Assembly: GCA_014155875.1 (NCBI GenBank) | Contig: JACEFZ010011456.1 | Span: 400,501 to 464,500, forward strand | Direction: 5' to 3' | DNA from: Cepaea nemoralis | Lineage: Eukaryota; Mollusca; Gastropoda; Stylommatophora; Helicidae | DNA length: 64,000 nucleotides | Part shown: positions 22,364 to 36,200 of the stretch, one piece after another | Numbering within the stretch: the first letter of the stretch is position 1 | How the letters are laid out: each line of letters starts with the position of its first letter | Program-made: the position numbers and the translations under genes | The notes under the pieces: model-generated | What the model saw: the letters and a program-made list of their open reading frames with translations, nothing else | Databases searched by the model: none | What the model was told of the DNA's origin: nothing

Positions 22364-25300
22364 CTGGAAACACAGAAAACCAATTTAAAAAAAAGTTTAA
22401 CTTATTTAAAAATATATAAAACAGCTTGTATTTTTTATATTTATTATTATTATATTATTTTTGAAATCCCAAAGAAATCAGGAGCCTTGGAATGTGATCA
22501 ACATCGAACAATTAGTATAATGAGTCACATCACGAAGATTTTGCTAAGAATTATCATGCAAAGAGTTAGGAGGAAAATACAACCTGAAATAGGAGAAGAA
22601 CAATGTGGGTTTGTGGAAGGCAAGGGTACAGTAAATGCTGTGTATATACTGAGAAACATAATCGAACGTTCTATAGAAGTAAACAAAGATCTACACCTTT
22701 GCTTTATTGACTACACAAAGGCTTTTGATAAAGTGAGACATGTCAACATGATAAGGATGCTTGAAGATCTACAAATTGATGGAAAAGATCTTAGACTTGT
22801 AAAAAACATATATTGGAAACAACAAGCTGCCATAAGAGTTGATAATGAAGTAAGCCAATATCAGCCTATTAAAAGGGGTGTGAGACAGGGATGTGTAATG
22901 TCTCCAGATCTGTTTTCCCTGTACAGTGAAAGTATTTTCAGAAATATTGAAGATATGGAAGGAATCAACATTGGGGGACGATGCATCAATAACATTAGAT
23001 ATGCAGATGATACAGTCTTGATTGCAGACAATGAACAGGGCCTGCAAAATTTAGTAGATGCGACTGTTACACACAGTGAACATCTAGGGTTAGAATTAAA
23101 ATGTAAAAAGACACAGATTATGGTCGTTCACTAGGAAGGACGAAATACCACAATGTAATATACAAGTAAATGGGAATATTCTTCAACAAGTGAGCAGGTA
23201 CAATTATCTCGGAACAGTAATAACATCTGATGGGAGATGCCTTGAAGAGATTAGAACAAGAATCGCCATGGCAAAAGTAGCCTTTAGCAAGATGAAAAAC
23301 ATATTGACCAATAAAAAGATGTCAATTGAAACGAGAAAAAGAGTGTTGAGATGCTACATTGAACCTGTACTTTTATATGGATGTGAAGAGTGGACAATGA
23401 GCAGTCAGGCTGAAAAACATCTGATGGCTGTAGAGATGTGGTTTCTGAGGAAAATGCAAAGAATACCATGGACAGCCAGAAAGACCAATGAACAAGTCCT
23501 TCAAGAAACAAATGAAGATCGTAAATTGATTAGAGAAATTAGACGTAGACAGTCAAAATATTTTGGGCATGTTATGAGAAGAAATGGATTGGAGAATTTG
23601 GTGACAACTGGTAAGATCGAGGGGAACAGACCAAGGGGAAGACCTAGAAGCAAGTACCTGGATGGCTTGGCCTTGTGGCATGGTCGAGACAGAAACACGG
23701 AGCTGATCCACGACTCTGGTGATCGAGTGAGATGGCAGAACATGACCGCCCACGCTTACCGGCATGGCACATGATGGATGGATGGATTATTTTTGAAATG
23801 ATATTTTTTTTGAAATGATTAAAGCTTTAGAAGAATTTGGACTAGAGCAAGTCACCAGACTGATGAACACATTATATGATACTGGAGATATACCTCCTGA
23901 ATTATGTAACTCTGTATTTATTGCAATCCCAAAGAAATCAGGAACCTTGGAATGTGATCAACATAGAACAATTAGTATAATGAGTCACATCACAAAGATT
24001 TTGCTAAGAATTATCATGCAAAGAGTGAGGAAGAAGATACAACCTGAAATAGGGGAAGAACAATGTGGGTTTGTAGAAGGAAAGGGTACAGTAAATTGCT
24101 GTGTATATGCTGCGAACAGTTATTGAACGTGCTATAGAAGTAAACAAGGATATACATCTTTGCTTTATTGACTATACAAAGGCTTTTGATAGAGTTAGAC
24201 ATGTCAACATGGTGGATATGCTTGCAGATCTACAAATTGATGGGAAAGACATTAGACTTATGAAGAACATATATTGGAAACAACAAGCTGCAATAAGGAT
24301 TGATAATGAAGTGGGACAGTATCAGCCAATTAAGAGAGGTGTTAGGCAGGGATGTGTGATGTCTCCAGATCTTTTTTCCCTATACAGTGAAAATATTTTC
24401 AGAAATGTAGAGGATATAAATGGAATCAGCATTGGAGGACGAAACATCAATAACATTAGATATGCAGATGATACAGTATTGATTGCAGACAATGCGCAGG
24501 ACCTGCAACAATTAGTAGATGCGGTTGTTGTACACAGTGAGCAGCTGGGGTTAGAATTAAATTGTAAAAAGACTCAGGTTATGGTCGTCACTAGGAAGGA
24601 AGAAGTGCCACAATGTAATATACAAGTAAATGGAAATATTCTTCAACAAGTGAATCGGTACAATTATCTTGGAACAGTCATAACATCTGATGGGAGATGC
24701 CTTGAAGAGATTAGAACAAGAATCGCCATGGCGAAAGTAGCCTTTAGCAAGATGAAAAACATTCTGACCAATAAAAAGATGTCAATTGAAACGAGAAAAA
24801 GAGTGTTGAGGGGATACATAGAGCCTGTTCTTTTGTATGGATGTGAAACTTGGACAATGGGCAGTCAAGCTGAAAAACATCTGATGGCTGCAGAAATGTG
24901 GTTTCTGAGGAAAATGCAAAGAATACCATGGACAGACAGAAAAACCAATGACCAAGTACTACAGGAGACAAATGAACATCGTGAACTGATTAGAGAAATT
25001 AGACGTAGACAGTCAAAATTTTTTGGACATGTTATGAGAAGAAATGGATTGGAGAACTTGGTGACAACTGGCAAGATCGAAGGGAACAGACCAAGAGGAA
25101 AATACCTGGATGGCTTGGCCACATGGCATGGACGAGACAGGAACACTGAGCTGATCCACGACACTGGTGATCGAGTGAAATGGCGAGTCATGACCGCCCA
25201 CGCTTACCGGCATGGCACATGATTGATTGATTGATATTATTTTTATATATATTTGCAAAAAATGAAATTGTGCAGCAATTGACAGCGCTAGAAAATGAAT

Positions 25301-27164
25301 TTGAACGATATTTTCCTGAACTTAGTGATGATGAGCTGGATTTGGTGCGACACCCATTCAAATTATCAGTTGAAAAAGTTTCTGATGATTGTCAAGATGA
25401 ATTTCTGGAGCTGAAAAATGATTCGGGGGCAAGGGATGTGTTCAGTGAGAAACCAATCACGGAATTTTGGCCTTTAATGTGCAGTTCATACCCAAAAGTG
25501 GCAGAAAAAGCAATCCGTGCATTGCTTCCATTTGCGTCAACATATCTTTGTGAGCCAGGCTTTTCAGCTCTGCTAGAAATTAAAACAAAACGACGCAACA
25601 GATTAGATGTTGAAAACGATCTCCGTTGTGCCCATTCAAGCACTCCTGCATGTATTTCAGAATTGCTGCGGGAAAAACAATCACGGTGTTCTCATTGATT
25701 ACAATTTTCATTTAAATTAAGAATCTACAATATCCAGGTTTTCTAATGAGCGTTTTGTTTGATGAAGCACAATTTTCTGGCATCCTGGTGTCGTATATTA
25801 AGCTACAATTCTTTGATGTTCTGTTTGTTTATTGTAGTATGATTAATGTGGTGTTTTAATAAAATATTACGAATGTAAAAATGCTTCTATTTAAGTTTTA
25901 ATATCCATCAGCAGATTCATTTGCTATTAACTGTAGAAAACTACACTATAAAATGTATCTTTACATGTGAAGGTTATGTACAACTATGGAAGAAAATAAG
26001 TATTTTCACTATTATAGGCATGTTATTTTTAATGCACCTTTTGAGGCTGACAATTTTGGAAAGTGGGGGAGAAATGACGTTCTGAAAATATGGTGAAGGG
26101 GGGAACGGGCCAAAAAAGGTTGAGAACCACTGGATTACACAATATCTTTACACATACTCTACAGCGATCGTCAGCAGAGAATGATTGTTATAAACCAGCG
26201 CTTGGCAACAGACAGAGATTGATACTGTATGCCGAAGGCTTACCACATGTTACGCTGCATATACAGAAGTAGGATAGCCACCAGGCATATGGTCCACAAA
26301 GGACAGCGAATGAGTGCTCCGAGAACGCGAGTAAGAGACTCAGCTGGATGTGGAGGTTGTTGCGCTGTGTATCATTAATGCCCAGGAAGGCTAACCCGGT
26401 CAACAAACGCCCACAGAAGTTGGATGTGTCAGCCTAACGGCGCAAGAACACAGCTCTGCTGTAAACAGGCATAACGCAATTACGTCCGAAAAAACTCTCT
26501 GGATGAACGCAGTAGAAGAAAAAAAAGTATCATTAATGAAGAAACTATGTCAGCTGCTACCGTAAGTTGCTTCGAATACATTATCAGCAACTGCCAGACG
26601 GCTGTGTGAGCAAGCCACCTTTGAGTTAAAGACCTATCTACAGTTGTTACTCCTGCTAGAACCTCTACTAGAGACCAGTTTACATCAGTGTTCAGTACAT
26701 GGCAATATACTAAAACCTGTTTATGCAGCCGATTATTTAAAAACGTACCTGGCTCATATTTCCGCTGCATCTCCTGAATGGCCATGGTGAGGTGTGAGTT
26801 CATGACCTTGAGTCTGTCACAGTCACTGGTTAATGTCATGACCTCATTCTTGAACTCTGTCACGCGGAGTTCTGTCCGCAATGTCTGCAGATGGTTCTGC
26901 TGAGCTTGAGCTTTTGCCTCCTCTGCTTCTTTCCTGGAAAAAGTCATTTTCAAATTGTTTACTTGCTGTCTGCTTATGTTACTGCCATTCAGGTAAAGAG
27001 AGGGGTTTTCAATGTCTCTCAGCAGATGTAAAAAATAAAAGTTCAGGTTGTTAGTGTAGCTTAGCTCCAGACACACATACATCATCATCTCACAAGTGTT
27101 CCATTTGGTTTACATTGAGAGAGTGCGATAGATGAGAGATGAAAGAGTCAGGGAGTAAGAGAGA

Positions 27165-27219
<55 letters not shown>

Positions 27220-30200
27220 ACATTTATAGGTAGGGAATACAAAGGGGGGGGGGGGGGGGGGGGGACGACGTCTGAAAATATGGTGAAGGGGGGGGGGGGC
27301 AGCGCACGAGCCAAAATAAGGTTGAGAACCACTGCCTTAGGAGATGAAAGGCAGACAAGGGTGGAAAAAGGGATGAGAGAGACTCACACACAAGTATCTC
27401 CATGATTTAGAGGAGCAGCATAAACACTAATTTGTATACAGCACTTCTGTAACTGTCAACCAATTAGAGACATGGTTTTCCAAAAGAAAAGGATGATCAA
27501 GTCAATCAGAAAGCCATCAACACCAGGTCAAGATTACCACTTAATGATCAGACCAGAATAAATAATTATGCTGCACCTCAGAACAGGACACAATAGACTA
27601 CGCTATATGTATATAAAATTCCACTGGCGAATAAACACAACTACACTAGGTAGGGCGACATGATCATGACGACATCGCAAACACACCTAGCCAGGAAACA
27701 TTACACACAGCTAGTACAACAACAGTACTTAATCAGACGGATGACGACGGAATAGAATTACCTGTCCCGACAGTCGACACGACAGGGACAATCGATAGCA
27801 TACGTATAGAACCGAAACTGACAGACGAGCAACAACAACAACTGATAGAACTAGTAACTGAGTATAAGGACATCTTCTCCGACATCCCAGGTAAGACAGA
27901 CAGAATAGAACACACTATAACTTCTGACTGATAGCACACCTATCAAATGTAGACCTTATTCCATCCCATTGAGTTACAGGGAAAATCTCGATAAGGAATT
28001 GTTAAATCTAGAATCGAGTGGAATAATTCAGAAAGCTCAGTCAGAGTATTCTTTTCCAATAGTTCCTGGTCAGAAAAAAAAGGACTCGACCATCCGCCTA
28101 TGCGTCGATTATAGGCGCTTAAACAACGTGACCAGGGTCGACGCTGAGCCTATCCCATCTTGTGACGACCTAATCCTTGATATGTCAACATCACGTATCT
28201 TCTCAAAACTTGATCTCACATAAGGTTATTGGCAGGTCCCGATGGAATCTTCCTCCATTCCTTTGACAGCTTTCTCAACACCTCTAGGCCTGTACGAGTG
28301 GCGCTTTCTTCCTTTCGGTCTTCGTAATGCACCAGCCACTTTTGTCAGACTAACTAGGAACCTTCTCCACGGAGTGACCAATACTTCTACCTATATTGAT
28401 GACATTTGCATCCATACAGCAGACTGGACAACACACCTACTGAAACTGCGACATGTCTTCGACAGATTGCGATTATTTGGTCTGACAGTGAAACCCACCA
28501 AAGTGGAATTGGGAATGGAAGAAATTGATTTTTTGGGCCATACAATCACCAGAGGCCAATTAAGAACTGATGATAAAATCGTGACCAAGATTCTCAATTT
28601 AACAATGCCTACGACCAAGAAACAGGTCCGTAGCTTACTTGGTCTTGTCAACTATTACAGCAAATTTATATCCAATTTGGCTGAAATTACCGGTGTTTTT
28701 TCCAATGTGTTAAAAGCATCTGTAAAACTTAATGTGCAGGATGCAGAGTTAATCGGTGCATTATCAAAATTGAAACATTTATTTAGCATTCCACCTATCT
28801 TGCGTTTGCCTAATGTCAATCTTACGTATTATCTCCGTACAGACGCAAGCTCCATTTCCATTTCTGGAGTCCTAGGCCAATTTTATGAAGGCAAATTTCA
28901 CCCAATAATGTACGTGAGTCGCAAGATCAGTCCGGCTGAAAGAAGATATTCAACACCTGAATTAGAAGCTTTAAGCGTGATATATTGTGTAAGAAAACTT
29001 CATCGATTCCTGGTGGGTACAGTTTGTTATCGAGACCGATAATTCGCCTCTGATGGTCATGCAAACAGGTGTTCATAAGAACAATAGGATCTACAGATGG
29101 TCCTTGATTTTGCAAAATTATGCCTTCACTATTAGACATTTGAAGGGAAGTTTGAACTCTCAAGCTAACACTTTGAGCAGACCTTCTCACATTGAAATAC
29201 CTGAAATACGAGAAGAGAGCGACCTTACATCACCAGAGACAATGACACTGTAATTACTTAGTGCCCTATGTGGTGATTGTGAAACACTAAAGTGCATTAC
29301 CATCGCCAGTCGCTTACATGTATGTAATATAAACTGCGTCAGCATTAGTGGAATGAACAGAAGCATTTGTTAATTGTCTACACCACTACCACTTATACCA
29401 CCCTTGAGTGGATCAAAATTAGAGACTTGAACCTACACCAACCAGTAGTATACCCTTAGTATGAACTTTACCCAGGACAAGATCGTAAATCAGACTTTGT
29501 CTACTTGAACGTTGTTTTCGAGGACATTCTACGGAGGATACAGCTCGAACTTCACACCTGGATGGAATTAGTTAGTGTAGTTACTTAACAATTATTTGTG
29601 ATATGTACATAACATGTTTTTATAAACAGTCGCGTATAACTTCATATTTTGTAGAAATATCAAAAGTAATTCTAGAGACTTACCATCTAACTTTATTTAG
29701 GACATTTCATAGTTATAATTTACCTGTAGTTAGTTAAGAACTTAGTTAAGTTAACATCCACATCATATTACTTTAATTTATTACCATTTAAACTCATTTA
29801 GTTAGATAAGTTAATTAAAACATCGCTTACAAATTAACCCGATCATTTAATAATTTATATCATTTTAGGCAATTTTTCTTAAATTAAATTAATTAGTTAG
29901 ATGATTTCCCTTAGATAAAGTTAGAACAGTACACCAACTCATAATAAATTAGTTAGAGCAGTCATTACTATAGGATTGGTAGTGAACAATCCTTGTCAAT
30001 CATGTATATTGTGTATATATTGACAAGTGCATAAACATAGCACAGTCACGTGGCTGGAATACCCATGTCAATTCAGCCAGCTGTTTAATGTACATAATTT
30101 TGGTTCGACCATGCAATATTTCTTGAACCATATTCTAATGACGGCCTATATTTTAAAACCACTTTTTGAATGAAAGGTGAATGAAAGATGTGTGAATGGA

Positions 30201-33200
30201 ACAGAGAGAAGAACTGAACTGATGCGTGAATGATAGAAAAAGAACGGATGAAATTAAGAGAGTGAGAGAGATATTACGGTATTTTTTCATCTCACAAAAT
30301 AACTTGTTGTGACTTGTCTGCGTCAACCTGTGTAATCAATGTGTTGTCAATTCTTATAAGTGTGTAGTATGCCATACTTTAGTGGTAAACATAGGGAACA
30401 TATTTTGAGCATCATAAAACGGCACTGTAGACATAAATTAGCATAACACACTCGTTTGTGACTACAGTAAACCACTTTACTGGCGCTCGAAATAATACAT
30501 ACACTTAAATTAGAAACGCATACACATGTCAGTAAGGTAAATACACTTGAGTTTAATAGAGAACACACAACCAACCAGAAAAACAAACACATAAACTTGC
30601 ATACATCATTGCTTTCAAAGAACCATAACTACTCCAACAGGGGAAACAATAATATCTCTAAAGCCTTAGTGTAACACTTAAATATTTCTTCACAAGCGGG
30701 AGCTAAAATGTGAAGAGTGGCACAGTAAACATGCATACAAGTTGGGGCTTATTATATGGGAGCATGAACATTTATTGTCCATGTTTTGCACTCATAATAG
30801 AGGCAAGTTGTTAGGGATTGTTAATTTTGGACAGTCTGAGGACAGGCCATTTGGGCATCGGTTCCGGACCTCACAATTCTCATAATAGTATAGCCAACTG
30901 TACTAGTGTATTGAGCTACTCAATTAGCCGAGTGAAGTGATACAACAGTGTGACAAAGGAGAGGAGAGATCTTGTCCTATCCCCATAAAAGAAGTACAGT
31001 ACTCGCAAAGTCTTTGACAAAATTAGACAGCCAATTTTTGTAAGATTACTTGTGTTACCCCCACAACTTAAAAGTTTGTAACACAACAGGGGAGGATGGA
31101 GAGCCTGTCAAAGACTTAGGAGATAGCTCTAAGCTATAAGCTCTAAGAAGAGCTGAAATAGAGTATAAGAATAGAGCAAGTGACGTAATAGGATAGGAGA
31201 CCAGACAGGAGAGACACTATCGCTATAAATAGCGATAACGGGACACCCTTGTGTCAACAAGAAGGGCAACCAGTGCAGATGAGCGGAGTTCCCCAAGATA
31301 CTGGGAAACCGGGTACACGAGGAAGGACCGAGTAAACTCTGGTCAGCACAACCCAGGGCCCCAGCACGTAAACCAGCTAACGCACGCTGAGCTAATTGCT
31401 GGTGGCTGAACACACCACGCTCAGCGAGCTCAGGACATTAGACAGCGTAGAGATCAGACGTGTATCCGCTAGGGGTACTTTGTGGTTTAAAGGACAGTAT
31501 TATAGTTATAATAGTCTAGCTTAGCTTCAATAGTTATAATGTGTACATCATCTCCTCATTCCATCTTATCGTCATTACATTCTATGTTCAATACCGTTAT
31601 GGTATTCCGCTCATGGAGCTATTGTTGATCAGCTCCGAATAAACATGTATCCTTTTACAAACGATATGAGTTGTCACTTCATGTAGTGTAAAAGAAGGGA
31701 ATCCTTGTACGCCTGTCGCAAGTGAGTTGCTGACAGGCAATCTCATTCTTTCCACATATGGGTTCTCAATCTGTTCCTCCGCCTTCTCCACCTGGTCCCA
31801 CAAGCGCACGACCACCTCCCTTTTGTCCATAGGCAAACTACCACCAAGAGGTGCATTCCATGCCAGCCTATCAGCCTGTTCATTCCTCCGTACATCCGCA
31901 TGACCAGGGCAAAATATCCATACAATTCTCACGATCTGTGACCTCTGAAGCGACAAGAGCCATTCCACACAAAACATTCCTTTCTCCACCTTACTAAGCA
32001 TACTCTTTGAATCCATAATGAATACAACGTGTATTGCAGTGGTCTCCTCTAGCCACCAGAATGCCACTGTTACTGCCTCCACCTCCATTCTCATGCTGGA
32101 GGTCGTATATACGTCTCATATACCAGACTCTCCTTTTTCAAGACTCGTCCATTAGCCTTTGCAATAAAGCCCCAGACTACGTCTGTTTCTCACCACTGAC
32201 CCATCAGTGTAGATGACTATGTCACCTTGATGTGTGTTGCTCTGGATCAGCTGTTGTACTTCAAACTCAGTGCGGCCCGCTGCCCATTCTCTGCACTCAC
32301 GACCCAGTGTTATTATTACATTGTACCAGTCCGTGATATCTTCCGGACCTTCAACCCACTCTCTTTCACGATTGATGGTCTCTAGATCATACATCTGACG
32401 TATAGAAAGTTCTGCCTGTGCCATCCAGGACCTGCCTCATCTTAGTCTATGACCCTTGACCATATCCACTGCTGCATACAGCGGGTGATCCCTATCTGCG
32501 GCAACTCTCAGGTGCCATTTGGCCTGAAGGACCCTATGCCTATCCGTCATTGTTGGTAGCGCCAGGATATGCCTCATGCATACAATTGGTGTGTCCTTTG
32601 TGCACCCTAGGATTAACTGCATGGCAGCATTCTGTATGCGCTCCAACCTTTCAAGCTGACTCTTTGATCCTGTCAGCCCCAAACCATGCTCAATGACAGA
32701 AATTATTAACTGCTGAAAAAGCCTGTACAGCATCCTCTGATCTACCCAGGATGCTGCCATAGCCCTCAATGCATTAAGTCCCCTACCAGCCTTCACCACC
32801 AAGGCCTCCACATGATCCTTAAAAGACGAATGTCAAAGGTGATACCCAAGTACTTCAATTTACTCTCTCGGCTAAAAGGACATCCATTCAACATAATAGC
32901 TGGGACATCTGCCTTCATGATCCAGTTGAAATATGTCAATTAATTTTCACAAAACATCCCATATAATATAAAAAATTGCCGTCCCTCCTTTCTCAATCTG
33001 GCTGTATTTATGGCCTTGTCATCAGGATGGTCATGAAATGCACGCCCAGTCCACAACATGGATATAGACGAGTAACTATCTTATTTATATTTTCATGTAG
33101 TGGTTTCCATGTAGTTATATCGGTGTGTGTTGTTTGTTTCTGTGCTGGCGACGGCTTTGGCCACAGCTTATATTTTGTTACTTGTGATCATGTTCTAGTA

Positions 33201-36200
33201 AGTCTACCATCTACTTCTAGGGTTTTGGTGATTCATTCTTTGCAGATAAGGGCATATTTCCATTGCATGTGTATATAGCATCCTGATTGCTGTAGTGCAA
33301 CTCCTGGTTGCCTTCGTCTTCAGCACCTTATTTTGCTGGGGTAGACTGTGGTTTTGAGTTTAGATAAGTATGAATGTACCTGATTTTATGGTGCCAAAGA
33401 CTCACAATCCCCTCTTTCACTTCTAATTTAAATGCTTCTGACAGACCTTTCCCCTGGAGTAAACTAGACAGGCAGAGAGGGGGATCAAGCATGGGCAACA
33501 CACGGTCTCTCAATTCAGCCCAGGCTTTGTGTTATGGAGAGGTATAACTCCATTATACAAACTATCGTCTGTCCAGACTAGAAACTGGACTTTTGCTGCC
33601 AGAGGTGATGACCGCGCATGGCTTTTGGGGTATCTGGCCAAGGCTAAGCCTTGTCTTCACTTGTGACCCTGGCTATCACAGCAATTTGGCACTGTCAAGT
33701 AACCTGCACTGGCCAGGTTTCAAGTCTTTCAGAGCCAAAATATTTTAAACCAGTTGCACAAAAGGGGGTAATAACCATAAAAAAAAATTGCAACTGCATT
33801 AATATTAAAGAGCGAACATCATCACCACCACCAAGTAGCAGATCCTTTGCCAAATGATGCTCTTGATCTGGCCCGCTAAAGATTCTTGCCCTCTGCCAGT
33901 TATTTAAAACCATTTTCAAGGCCTAAGGTGTCCTCAATGTCCTATCCTATCTTTGTGCTGGTCGACCACAACCACTTCTACCAGCAACCATGCCTTCCAT
34001 CACTGTTCTCTCCACATCACTGTGAGGTTTAATACGGCCAAAGAGTTTCAATTTCCTGGCAGTCATGATATTGAAGTGACTAGCTCTCTTGTCTGCTGGC
34101 TGGCGGTTATCTGTTCCACTTTTCACATGGGGCAGTGAGGAGCATTTTGTGTGATATTCACTGGCACAAGAACAGAGCATAATGGGGCGACCCTTTGCCC
34201 TGAAGTTGGAACCGTGACTAACTAACCAAAACATCTCAGTCGTGAATGATACGCTTGATTGTACCTTAAACAATGGAGGTTACTGAGAATTCCAACTACA
34301 CCGAGATGATGTAACAGAGCACACAGATTGAAACCCCCATATAGTAGGGAAAGGCATGAAAACCTTCTGCCTAAAAACAGAGGTATCAGGCCAGGAGGCA
34401 CACCAGCAACCATGGGACCATGCAGACTGTCAGTTTGTAAATGTCTGGCACATAGTTAGTTAGTTAGTCGACAGATCATCCTCAGTGCACATCGAAGAAC
34501 TATTCAGTCCATAAGTGCTCGGATCCCCTCCTCAGTAAATCCCGCAGGCACATGTGAACATACAACTAAACACTGTCTACTTACGTCTTTTGTGTGATGA
34601 TCCCTTGCAGAAAGTTAATAAATAATTTATCACTGTCCGAGGCACTCTCAGGTACAGAGAACTTGGCTTCGTGTGGTGGATTGTGCTGAAAACAGAACAG
34701 ATAACAAAACCGTATAACAGTACTGGTGAGTTAAGTCCTTGTCATTTAAAACCAGACAGAATATTTACATGTTGCATAGCAGCAATCTCAATGTATAGCT
34801 GTGAACTACAGACAACTAGTAAACATGCAAAATATGTTTAAACTCACAGAAATAATGGTTTTACAAAAGAATGTTCACAATACCTGGGACAGACAAAGTA
34901 ATCTAAATGTTTTGAATACAGCTAACACACAGAGATTTATCACAAACATACAAAAGAGAGTATCTTTTATGGCTCCCTTAGGAGAGGCAAAGAACTGGAA
35001 CATTTTGTAGCATCTGAACAGATGTATGAAAGAGGGAAGAAGACAGTGAGAGATGATTCATGGCAGCCTTTGAGTGTGTGTGGAAACTGGCATGTGCGAA
35101 TTGTTATCTCCTGGTTTATGTGCTCATTATAAGCAAGGCTTTGATCAAAACGTATCCCCAGGCAATGAATTACCTGGGGATAGGTGCTTGTAATTTACAC
35201 CCCCAAGTCAAAGACAAGAAATCAGCATTTTTGTCTAACTGACCGGTGTAGGGGTGAAGCCAATACCTGGTGTAGGGGTTGAAGCCGCTACCTCGACATC
35301 AGCACACCAGATGTTTAAGAACAAGCGCTTTTATCCATTCGGCCATGCTGAACTACGTAGGTTGTTTGAACCCTGGAGAGGGCTTGCATGTTTGGAGCAA
35401 GATCTGAGGTTTTCTCCCGACACGGGAGGCGTGTTGGGTATATGGTGCCAGCCTCATAGCTGTTACACAGGGGTGACTCGGCCAACATCATACCAAGCAC
35501 CTTGACTTCCTCGGACATTTCCTGGCACCCACTGTAGGCTGGCTCCACCTGGAAGCCTAGGTTAATAGAAACAAATCCCGGCCTCAATGGGGTTTCGAAT
35601 GTATGACCACTGGGCCGATAGGTATGTGTGCTAGCCACTGCACTATCACAAACTAATATTAACCCTTAAGTACAGCTCAAAATCACCGGCTCCGTGGCAA
35701 AGGGGGTTAAGAACGCAGTTCATAATCCTGCATACTGCATTCGAAACACAGCTACGGGCAATTTGGCAGCAGACCTGACTTGCGTTGGTAGTTAAAAAAA
35801 AAATGAAATAGTATGGGAGCTGGTCGTTCAGAATGCAATGGCAAACTACTGAACGTAAACTTGCCAAGAGATACAAACAGCCAAAAAATCATGGAGTTGA
35901 CTGGCAACGTCCTGTAAAGGATATGCAACTAACTAACAGCTCAAGTTAGATAATTAAAATACTACAAACGAACCTTAGAGGGTGGTTCCCGCTTCTGCAG
36001 TTGCTCTGTGAGGCTGATGATCATCCTCTTGTTCTCCACAAGCTGCCCTTGGAGATTCTTGACCACATTATCATCATACCCTTTACTGGCAGTCTGGCGC
36101 AGGAGGAGGATCTGAAGCTGGGGTGCACACATCAGGAAAACATGTTGAATATGCAGCAGAAACAGGGGGTATTATAACAACTGGTTTGATGTGTCTCTAC

